Under the pieces are notes generated by a model. It ran no database searches and was not told the origin of the DNA. It saw nothing but the letters and a program-made list of their open reading frames with translations. From Clostridia bacterium (GTDB taxonomy: Bacteria; Bacillota; Clostridia; Oscillospirales; CAG-272): a stretch of 5,619 nucleotides of DNA. Position 1 is the first letter of the stretch. Each line of letters starts with the position of its first letter. The stretch covers positions 1 to 5,619 of the forward strand of contig JAGDBW010000054.1 of NCBI GenBank assembly GCA_017958845.1, written 5' to 3'. Positions 1-5,431 of the stretch are shown here, piece after piece. The translations under genes were made by a program, and so were the position numbers.

Positions 1-679
1 GGAGCATATCGGTATAGACGTATGCCTCGTCGGAGACGGGGGCCGTGCCGGCGGTGGCGCCGGTGACGTCGTAGCGCAGGTTGTAGTACCGGACGCCCGC
101 GCCGCTCGCGGACATATCGCGCAGCGGCTCGAACAGGTCCGCGCCGTAGTCGCCCACGCCGTCGCCGTCGCGGTCCACGCTCCACACGGCGTAGAGCTCG
201 ATATCCTCACTTTCGAAGGGGATGACGTCGGTGACCAGGTACGGGCGGATCTCTTTCAGATAGGCGTAGCTGTCGATGACCAGAAAGCCGCCGTAGCCCG
301 CCGTGGGGTCGGGGTTGGGATAGCTCCAGCCGACGAACACGGCGTTCTTCGCCCGCAGGATCTCTTCGCGTGCGGAATACTGCATGGGGGCGAGGTAGTT
401 GGTGGCATAGCTCTGGCGGTTGGCCGACGTGGTGGCGTAGTCGTAGGGGTAGAACAGCGGGACGACGAAGGCGATCAGGATCAGCACGGTCACGACGACC
501 AGGCTGACGACCGCCACGGGGTTCTTGAACAGGCGGCGCACGCCGTCACGGAAGAAGCTGGTGCTCTCCCGCATCCGGTCCGCGCTGTATTTTTCGTCGT
601 CGGTGGCTTTCTCGAACTGTTTGAGATCGAGTTGGAGACTCAGGGGGGCTTTTTTCGGAAACTTGTCGCGTTTGTCCAT
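1..679 (-). CDS. OppC/DppC-type ABC transporter permease, N-terminal part (C-terminus beyond left edge)
   Basis: This is an inner-membrane permease subunit of a peptide-type ABC importer. The frame is open for 226 codons from an ATG at 679 to the left edge, so the transmembrane core with the EAA loop lies outside. The start is fixed by a GGAGGG site at 686-691, six bases upstream, and by the OppB-type stop codon only 12 nt before it, which implies one operon. Residues 1-40 are polar and cytoplasmic. Residues 42-52 (FFRDGVRRLFK) and the helix at about 54-76, followed by a P-x-x-Y-P-Y-D segment, match the OppC N-terminal domain. About 150 residues then follow without a second hydrophobic helix, far more than the usual loop. 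They contain D169-R-D-G-D-G-V-G-D177, which resembles a calcium-binding DxDxDG loop. Family assignment is firm from order and N-terminus; the substrate is unknown. Confidence 0.85.
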   Translation of the reverse strand, partial: MDKRDKFPKKAPLSLQLDLKQFEKATDDEKYSADRMRESTSFFRDGVRRLFKNPVAVVSLVVVTVLILIAFVVPLFYPYDYATTSANRQSYATNYLAPMQYSAREEILRAKNAVFVGWSYPNPDPTAGYGGFLVIDSYAYLKEIRPYLVTDVIPFESEDIELYAVWSVDRDGDGVGDYGADLFEPLRDMSASGAGVRYYNLRYDVTGATAGTAPVSDEAYVYTDML

Positions 680-691
680 GTTCCGCCCTCC

Positions 692-1648
<957 letters not shown>

Positions 1649-1778
1649 GGGTCTACTCCGGAAAGTCAGGGCGGCGACGCTCTTTTTTTTGGGCGGTGGG
1701 CGAACGTGGCCCCGGCGTTTTTTGGGTCCGCTGAGGCCGGCAAAGGACGGATATACCGGTCCGGGTCGTACGTTATAT
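1649..1778 (-). other. About 130-nt untranslated leader of the peptide permease operon
   Basis: The stretch between the predicted transcription start near 1778 and the GTG at 1648 has no convincing gene. It holds several GC-rich short inverted segments, for example GGACCGG and CCGTCC separated by TATAT just after the start. It also holds an A-run at 1682-1689 (minus sense). I recognise no riboswitch class, and no terminator hairpin followed by a U-run precedes the gene. Its length is inferred from the promoter position. Confidence 0.4.
1656..1659 (-). promoter_or_regulatory. Ribosome binding site fixing the GTG start of the OppB-type gene
   Basis: On the minus strand GGAG is followed by a 7-base spacer and GTG at 1648. 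No ATG in this frame near the family-typical N-terminus has a comparable site, so this decides the start. Confidence 0.8.
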
Positions 1779-1784
1779 TGTATA

Positions 1785-1813
1785 ATTATAAATGTTTTGG
1801 CTTGTTTTGTCAA
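1785..1813 (-). promoter_or_regulatory. Perfect-consensus SigA promoter of the OppB/OppC operon
   Basis: On the minus strand TTGACA (1808-1813) and TATAAT (1785-1790) are separated by exactly 17 bases, an exact match to the housekeeping sigma consensus. Transcription should begin near 1778 and run into the permease genes. A promoter this strong usually implies repression or high constitutive expression; no operator is evident over the core. Confidence 0.85.
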
Positions 1814-1843
1814 GAATAAAAGCCTTTGCCTTTTGTGGAATGT

Positions 1844-1857
1844 TTGCATAAATGCAA
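1844..1857. promoter_or_regulatory. Short dyad TTGCAT-AA-ATGCAA in the divergent promoter region
   Basis: Six-base arms flank a 2-bp centre, about 65-80 bp upstream of the predicted start of the permease operon and about 125 bp upstream of the start of the methyltransferase gene. Related TTGCAAA and TTTGTGCAAA strings occur nearby at about 1867-1876 and 1939-1945. It could be a regulator site, but AT-rich DNA gives such dyads by chance, so this is weak. Confidence 0.25.
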
Positions 1858-1967
1858 GACGAAATTTGTGCAAACCAAACAAAAAACGAGGTTTTTGTCC
1901 GTTTTTGACGCCCGAAACGAAGGACGCGGCTCCGTTTCTTGCAAACGGGGCGCGTGTTGACGCTCCG

Positions 1968-1976
1968 TGCTATAAT
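1968..1976 (+). promoter_or_regulatory. Extended -10 promoter of the methyltransferase-like gene
   Basis: TGCTATAAT is a perfect extended -10 element (TGnTATAAT). No good -35 is found at 16-18 bases: the TTGACG at 1957-1962 is only 8 bases away, too close to serve this -10. Transcription would start near 1983, giving a leader of about 43 nt that contains the ribosome binding site at 2014-2020. Confidence 0.65.
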
Positions 1977-2025
1977 GGAATAAGGAAACGTGCTGTGTAT
2001 GAATGTCGGATCCGGGAGGGAACGA

Positions 2026-2934
2026 ATGGACAGAGAGCGCTCGTTTGAGCTGTCGGCGCGGATCGGACGGCTGATCTCCGAGCGGCCGCCGGTGATCGGC
2101 TACACGGCGGAGGAGGCGCGGCGCGCCGTCGCCGCCGCGCCGCCGGAGGAGATCGCGCAGATGCGCCGGGCGGGGCTGCCGGTGGACGACCCCGTGCTCT
2201 TTTTTGTGATGGAGAAGCTGCTTGCGCAAACGGGGGTGGCGCGGGAGGCGGACGACGACTATCTGCTGGCCCTGTTCCGCCGGGCGCGCCGGCTCGACGC
2301 CGACGCCTTTGCGGCGGACGGGTATCTCTCGCACGTCCGCTTTTTGCCGGGGGCGGACGGGCCGTTTGAGCTGACCTATTCGACCTATGAACGGGGCGAG
2401 ATCCTGTCGTATGATATGCCGGACCTGCGGGCGCCCGTGATCGTGCCGGCGCTTGGGTTTTTTGAGAGGGCGGTGCGCTTTCCTACCCTGTGTGAGGGCG
2501 GCGTGCCGTGGATCAGCGTCTGTCCCTCCGAGATCAACTCGATGAAAGACGATATCGACGCCGCGCACGGGCGGGTGCTGGTGCTGGGGCTGGGGCTGGG
2601 CTACTATGCCTACCAAGTCGCCGAAAAGCCCGAGGTGTCCGAGGTGACGGTGGTCGAGCTGCGGCCGGAGGTGATCGGACTGTATCAGAGCCGGCTGCGG
2701 CCGCACTTTTGTCACGCGGAGAAGATCCGGGTGGTCTGCGCCGACGCGCTCGCGTATCTCGCGGGGGTGGAGAACGGGCGGTTTGACGTTTGCTTTGCCG
2801 ACATATGGAAGGGGGCCGTGGACGGCGCGCCGCTCTATCGCGCGATCAAGGCGCACGAAGCGCGGCTGTACGCGACCGAGTTCCGCTATTGGATCGGCGG
2901 GCAGATCGAGGCGTATCTGTCGGGCGGGCTGTAG
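2026..2934 (+). CDS. Class I SAM-dependent methyltransferase-like protein, function unknown
   Basis: The 302-residue product has a Rossmann-type SAM-binding half in its C-terminal part. Motif I is at about 184-195 (VLVLGLGLGYYA), an acidic residue E211 ends the next strand (TVVELRPEV) and would hold the ribose, D240 lies in the ADA segment, and FDVCFADIW at 253-261 matches the post-motif strand. The segment PWISVCPSEIN (161-171) just ahead of motif I is a recurrent lead-in in uncharacterised proteins of this type. Residues 1-130 are helical, Arg- and Ala-rich and carry no domain I recognise; they may bind the substrate. The ATG at 2026 is chosen for GGGAGGG at 2014-2020; a GTG at 1990 in frame has no such site. 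The gene stands alone between a divergent and a convergent operon. The fold is likely; substrate and even methyltransferase activity are inference. Confidence 0.75.
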   Translation: MDRERSFELSARIGRLISERPPVIGYTAEEARRAVAAAPPEEIAQMRRAGLPVDDPVLFFVMEKLLAQTGVAREADDDYLLALFRRARRLDADAFAADGYLSHVRFLPGADGPFELTYSTYERGEILSYDMPDLRAPVIVPALGFFERAVRFPTLCEGGVPWISVCPSEINSMKDDIDAAHGRVLVLGLGLGYYAYQVAEKPEVSEVTVVELRPEVIGLYQSRLRPHFCHAEKIRVVCADALAYLAGVENGRFDVCFADIWKGAVDGAPLYRAIKAHEARLYATEFRYWIGGQIEAYLSGGL

Positions 2935-2957
2935 CCGGCGGGCAAACGAAAAACGCG

Positions 2958-2989
2958 CCGCCGCGCGCGGCGGAAACGCGCGGCGGAAA
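2958..2989. repeat. GC-rich tandem 13-bp repeat with overlapping inverted repeat
   Basis: CGCGCGGCGGAAA occurs twice in perfect tandem (2964-2976 and 2977-2989). The arms CCGCCGCGCG (2958-2967) and CGCGCGGCGG (2977-2986) form a perfect 10-bp inverted repeat with a 9-base loop. It sits 24 bp after the methyltransferase stop and directly before the terminator. It could stabilise the 3' end or serve as a first termination hairpin, although no T-run follows it directly. Confidence 0.6.
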
Positions 2990-2991
2990 TA

Positions 2992-3022
2992 AAAAAGGAG
3001 CGACCGGCGGTCGCTCCTTTTT
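2992..3022. terminator. Bidirectional rho-independent terminator between convergent genes
   Basis: A perfect 14-bp stem (2992-3005 with 3009-3022, 3-base GGC loop) has a core GGAGCGACC/GGTCGCTCC flanked by A5/T5. T-runs appear on either strand after the hairpin, so it can end the methyltransferase transcript on plus and the VTC/DUF4956 transcript on minus. Confidence 0.9.
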
Positions 3023-3116
3023 CTTTGGTCGGGGTCCCTCCCTCTTTTGGGTCGCGGGGAGGGGGGTTGTCGGTTTTTCTGCGCTCTTTTGGCGGGGCAG
3101 AGGCGGGCGGAGGCGG

Positions 3117-3794
3117 TCAGAGCGCCTCGAGATCGGGGGCCGCCTCGGAGAGGGCGACCTCGAGATTGCCGTTGCGGCAGCGGATCTTGTCCATCAGTTC
3201 TTTGGCCTTGCGGGGGTCGCGGAGACGGACCTTGTAGTGCAGTTTGTAAAGGGTGCCCATGGCCGCGGTCTTGACGCTCTTGAGGCGCCAGGAGACGGTA
3301 TACTCCCGCAGCAGGTCGTCGAAGGCGCCGTCAAAGTTGAGCGTCTCGGGGATGGTGATGCGCAGGTCCTGCTCCCGGTCGCCGAACATCGGCACAAAGG
3401 ACAGGCCGACCGTCACGGCCGCCACCACCAGCGAAAACAGCAGAGCGAGCGCCACGTATCCGGTGGAGCAGACGATGCCCGCCGTCATGGCGAGAAAGAT
3501 GTGGGCGATGTCGCGCGCGCTGCCGGGGGCGGAGCGGAAGCGGATGAGTGAAAAGGCGCCGGCCACGGCGATGCCCGTGCCGACGTTTCCGTTGACCATC
3601 AGGATGACCGTCTCGACGATGGGAGGCAGGATGACCAGAGAAATGAGAAAGCTGCGGGTCGGGCGCTCGCTGCGTCCGTGCACCAGAGCCCCGGCGGCGG
3701 CGATGATCCCGCACAAAAAAGCGACGGCGGTACACAGAAGATAGCTGTCGAGCGTCAGGTCGGCGTCCATCATGGACCTAAACAGTGGCGGCAT
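3117..3794 (-). CDS. DUF4956 family membrane protein, partner of the VTC polymerase
   Basis: The 225-residue product has hydrophobic helices at about residues 17-38, 48-67, 70-84 and 97-133 (the last long enough for two spans). A soluble tail of about 85 residues follows, probably cytoplasmic. The block GNVGTGIAVAGAFSLIRFR (69-87) followed by a SAPGSARDI segment is the hallmark of the DUF4956 family; the Gly-rich run and the paired arginines suggest an anion-handling or structural role, which is my inference. The start at 3794 has AAAGGAG at 3804-3810, nine bases upstream; ATGs at codons 8 and 9 are less well placed. It overlaps the end of the VTC gene by 17 nt, so translation is probably coupled. 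DUF4956 proteins are known to neighbour VTC and CotH genes; biochemical function is not established. Transport or anchoring of polyphosphate is a guess. Confidence 0.87.
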   Translation of the reverse strand: MPPLFRSMMDADLTLDSYLLCTAVAFLCGIIAAAGALVHGRSERPTRSFLISLVILPPIVETVILMVNGNVGTGIAVAGAFSLIRFRSAPGSARDIAHIFLAMTAGIVCSTGYVALALLFSLVVAAVTVGLSFVPMFGDREQDLRITIPETLNFDGAFDDLLREYTVSWRLKSVKTAAMGTLYKLHYKVRLRDPRKAKELMDKIRCRNGNLEVALSEAAPDLEAL

Positions 3795-4530
3795 GGGTGA
3801 ACTCTCCTTTTTGAACAGATGGGGCGGCGCGGCGGTGCGCGCCGAGGATGAGATCGCGGTAGGCGGTCCCGTATTTGGAATAGGAGGTGGGGCGGATGCC
3901 GAGCTCGTCCAGAGCCCGCGTCAGCCACAGGGGGAGGGCGTTCAGAAACTTGATCTCCAAGAGGACCGTGTCGGGGTCGAAGAGCGGGATCCCGTCGTCG
4001 CCCTCGGACAGATGCAGGCGGTCAAAGCGGCAGCGCGCGTCGGTGTCGAAGGTGAGGCGCAGGTCGTGATCGTCCCGGGCGTAGTAGGCGTCGCGCTCGT
4101 AGCAGAGCACCGCCGCGGCGCCCGGACGTCCCCAAAAGCGCATCGCGTAGTCAAACTCGTCCATCACCTGGGAAGAGACGGGCCGCTCCCCGCCGTCGAC
4201 GTAGCGCTCGGCCAGCCGCAGGGGCACGGAGAGCCGCCGCTTGTAGACCACGCCGTCAAACTTCTTTTTGATCTCCAGAAAGACCGTGTCGTCCGGGCCG
4301 GGGTCGCCGTAGGCGCGGATGCGCAGTTTTTCTTTGTAATTGTCGGCGTCGATGGAGGCGCGGATCAGGCGAAAGTCGCGGGTGTCGAGGTAGACGTTGG
4401 CTACCGTGCTGTGGCCGTACTCGTCGGGCAGCAGGCGGCCCTCCAGGCGCTCGAGGAGCGCCCGCGCGGTCGCGCGGGTGATCATATACTTTCGCTCGAC
4501 GCGGGCGAATATGTAGGATACGTCCGGCAT
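3778..4530 (-). CDS. VTC-domain polyphosphate polymerase
   Basis: The 250-residue protein is essentially one VTC domain, the tunnel fold that in yeast Vtc4 builds inorganic polyphosphate from the gamma-phosphate of ATP. Visible motifs in order: RVERKYMI (10-17), the opening strand with its conserved Glu and Lys; YLDT at 47-50; KEKLRIRAYG (66-75), with the two arginines of the nucleotide-phosphate site; FLEIKKK (84-90); VYKRR (95-99); LLEIKF (190-195), with the metal-binding-type Glu; and YSKY (217-220) near the end. All the key charged positions appear intact, so I expect an active enzyme. There is no membrane helix or SPX domain, unlike yeast. The ATG at 4530 is preferred for AAAGGAG at 4537-4543; an in-frame ATG at 4599 would overlap the promoter. 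It is co-transcribed with the DUF4956 gene, which presumably supplies the membrane component. Activity and product are inferred from the family. Confidence 0.93.
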   Translation of the reverse strand: MPDVSYIFARVERKYMITRATARALLERLEGRLLPDEYGHSTVANVYLDTRDFRLIRASIDADNYKEKLRIRAYGDPGPDDTVFLEIKKKFDGVVYKRRLSVPLRLAERYVDGGERPVSSQVMDEFDYAMRFWGRPGAAAVLCYERDAYYARDDHDLRLTFDTDARCRFDRLHLSEGDDGIPLFDPDTVLLEIKFLNALPLWLTRALDELGIRPTSYSKYGTAYRDLILGAHRRAAPSVQKGEFTHAATV

Positions 4531-4544
4531 GCGTCGCTCCTTTC

Positions 4545-4570
4545 CCGGATGCCTTTGGTCGGCGATCCGG
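4545..4570 (-). promoter_or_regulatory. Leader hairpin abutting the ribosome binding site of the VTC gene
   Basis: In the minus-strand RNA, CCGGAT-C-GCC pairs with GGC-ATCCGG, giving nine base pairs with one bulged C and a 7-base loop. The stem ends one base before the AAAGGAG site, so it could modulate ribosome access or protect the 5' end. Function is inference. Confidence 0.4.
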
Positions 4571-4597
4571 ACAGGCGGCTTTTTTTGTTTCCGATTC

Positions 4598-4606
4598 ATT
4601 ATAGCA
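4598..4606 (-). promoter_or_regulatory. Extended -10 promoter of the VTC-DUF4956 operon
   Basis: On the minus strand TGCTATAAT is a perfect extended -10, identical to the one before the methyltransferase-like gene. No TTGACA-like box lies 16-18 bases upstream. Predicted start is near 4591, giving a leader of about 60 nt. Confidence 0.7.
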
Positions 4607-4707
4607 CAAATAACGGAAAAGTGCCTGTATTTTGTCTTTTCAGCAGAAAAAGATAAGAAAACGCGTCGTTCTTGTCCGCCTCTTCCGCGGCGGGCGTGCC
4701 GGTGGGG

Positions 4708-4740
4708 GAGGGAGCGTGCGGCTCCTTTTTTCTTTTTTTT
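4708..4740 (+). terminator. Plus-oriented terminator-like hairpin with no plus-strand gene upstream
   Basis: GGAGC (4711-4715) pairs with GCTCC (4721-4725) around a GTGCG loop. A few A-U and G-U pairs extend the stem, and T6-C-T8 follows. Structurally it is a fair terminator, but the nearest genes on both sides are on the minus strand. It may end antisense transcription or be fortuitous. Confidence 0.3.
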
Positions 4741-4765
4741 GGCTCAAACCCCCTCGAAAAGGGAG

Positions 4766-4794
4766 AAAAAAAGCGCGTGCCGCACGGCACGCGC
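4766..4794 (-). terminator. Rho-independent terminator of the left lipoprotein gene
   Basis: On the minus strand GCGCGTGCC (4786-4794) pairs perfectly with GGCACGCGC (4773-4781) around a 4-base loop and is followed by seven T residues (4766-4772). It lies 41 bp after the lipoprotein stop codon. Confidence 0.92.
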
Positions 4795-4835
4795 CACTCC
4801 GGCCGACACGGAACACCGGCCGTCCCGTCGGGGGG

Positions 4836-5153
4836 TCACTGTTTGACGTAGCGGATGGCGTCGATGACGATCTCTTGCTTCTTGCTGTCTTTGATCTCGA
4901 ATTTGTGGTCGCCTTTCAGGGGGCCGTCGGTGGAAAAGGTGATGGTGGTCTTGTCGCTGTCGATCGTATAGGTGCCGCTGTATTCGGCGCCGGTCTGCTT
5001 GTCGCGGAAGGTGAACTTTTGGCCTTTGAAGGTAAAGGAAAAAGAGGCGGAGTCATAGGTGCCCTTGAGTTTGGGCCCGCAGGAGGCGAGCGACAGGCAC
5101 AGGGAGAGGGTCAGGGTCAGGAGAAGCAGCAGGGCGAACCATCTTTTTTTCAT
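4836..5153 (-). CDS. Small secreted lipoprotein, function unknown
   Basis: The 105-residue product starts MKKRWF, continues with a Leu-rich signal helix (7-22) and has the lipobox LASC with C25 as the lipidated residue, so it should be anchored to the outer face of the membrane after processing by signal peptidase II. The mature part of about 80 residues is rich in Lys, Asp, Thr and aromatic residues with alternating strands: GTYDSASFSFTFKGQKFTF (31-49), SGTYTIDSDKTTITF (59-73), then KFEIKD and EIVIDAIRYVKQ. This suggests a small beta-sheet domain like the short META/lipocalin-like lipoproteins of Clostridia; that comparison is only by pattern. The ATG at 5153 is chosen for GAGG eight bases upstream; an in-frame ATG at 5195 overlaps the promoter. 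It is a single-gene unit. It shares the TFKG(Q/N)K motif with the divergent lipoprotein on the right. Confidence 0.8.
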   Translation of the reverse strand: MKKRWFALLLLLTLTLSLCLSLASCGPKLKGTYDSASFSFTFKGQKFTFRDKQTGAEYSGTYTIDSDKTTITFSTDGPLKGDHKFEIKDSKKQEIVIDAIRYVKQ

Positions 5154-5186
5154 ATCTGTATCCTCGGTGCGGATTGGTTTTTCTTT

Positions 5187-5215
5187 ATTATACACGTGCG
5201 CGTGCGATTTGTCAA
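5187..5215 (-). promoter_or_regulatory. Perfect-consensus SigA promoter of the left lipoprotein gene
   Basis: On the minus strand TTGACA (5210-5215) and TATAAT (5187-5192) are exactly 17 bases apart. Transcription should begin near 5180, leaving a short leader of about 27 nt with the GAGG site at 5162-5165. The spacer is an alternating GC-rich CACG/CGTG stretch. Confidence 0.87.
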
Positions 5216-5289
5216 CGGCAGGGTGCGGCGGCGCGGGTTTTTCTGGCGCCGGTCGGGCGGCGGCTTTTGACAGGAGGGAGCCGAGGGAG

Positions 5290-5323
5290 GGGTCCGCGGC
5301 GAAGGGTCCGCGGCGTTTTTTTT
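5290..5323 (+). terminator. Direct repeat forming a terminator-like hairpin upstream of the right lipoprotein promoter
   Basis: GGGTCCGCGGCG occurs twice (5290-5301 and 5304-5315), separated by AA. Because CCGCGG is self-complementary, the two copies can pair (5294-5299 with 5308-5313) as a 6-bp stem with an 8-base loop, followed by a run of eight T residues (5316-5323). No plus-strand gene ends here, so it may insulate the downstream promoter. The stem is short and the call is tentative. Confidence 0.4.
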
Positions 5324-5352
5324 GCTTTTTTTGAAAAACGTGTAAAAATTTG

Positions 5353-5381
5353 TTGACGGGCGGGCATAAAATGAGTATAAT
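5353..5381 (+). promoter_or_regulatory. SigA promoter of the right lipoprotein gene
   Basis: TTGACG (5353-5358) and TATAAT (5376-5381) are 17 bases apart, one mismatch from consensus in the -35. The predicted start is near 5388, giving a leader of about 44 nt. Confidence 0.85.
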
Positions 5382-5410
5382 GTAAATAACCTTTTTTGGG
5401 GTTACATTAT
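5377..5410. promoter_or_regulatory. Operator-like 9-bp perfect dyad over the -10 and start site
   Basis: ATAATGTAA (5377-5385) and TTACATTAT (5402-5410) are perfect inverted copies with a 16-bp spacer that itself contains AACC-T6-GGGG. The left arm covers five of the six -10 bases and the centre lies about 6 bp past the predicted start, the usual position for a repressor site. Because the left arm is upstream of the transcript start, it must act as DNA rather than as an RNA hairpin. Regulator unknown. Confidence 0.5.
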
Positions 5411-5431
5411 TTTTTGAGAAAGGAAAAAACC

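Larger units (their letters stand above)
4531..4835. other. Intergenic region between the VTC operon and the left lipoprotein gene
   Basis: This 305-bp gap has no supported gene. It contains the VTC leader and promoter (4531-4606), an AT-rich upstream segment (to about 4675), a plus-oriented hairpin with T-run (4708-4740), and the terminator of the lipoprotein gene (4766-4794). A further CCGGCC direct repeat lies at 4799-4804 and 4817-4822. Confidence 0.6.

Noticed and set aside
1649..1882. 78-codon upstream extension of the OppB-type protein
   Set aside because: It would start upstream of the perfect promoter, has no ribosome binding site, and adds a sequence absent from the family; the GTG at 1648 is well supported.
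1957..1976. TTGACG with TATAAT before the methyltransferase gene as a standard promoter
   Set aside because: The spacer is only 8 bases, too short for a -35/-10 pair; the extended -10 explains the promoter better.
1810..2856. 348-codon minus-strand frame over the methyltransferase-like gene
   Set aside because: Arg/His/Pro-rich shadow with no recognisable motif; the plus-strand gene has a promoter, a ribosome binding site and a Rossmann signature.
3036..3063. CCCTCCC/GGGAGGG inverted repeat after the bidirectional terminator
   Set aside because: It has a 14-base loop, no adjacent T-run, and lies in a purine/pyrimidine-skewed stretch where such pairing is expected by chance.
3772..4656. 294-codon plus-strand frame opposite the VTC gene
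   Set aside because: Val/Gly/Gln-rich antisense shadow; the minus-strand frame encodes all VTC motifs and has proper signals.
5059..5356. Plus-strand short frames in the gap between the lipoproteins
   Set aside because: They have no ribosome binding site, cross the promoters and a terminator-like repeat, and encode Arg/Gly-rich low-complexity peptides.
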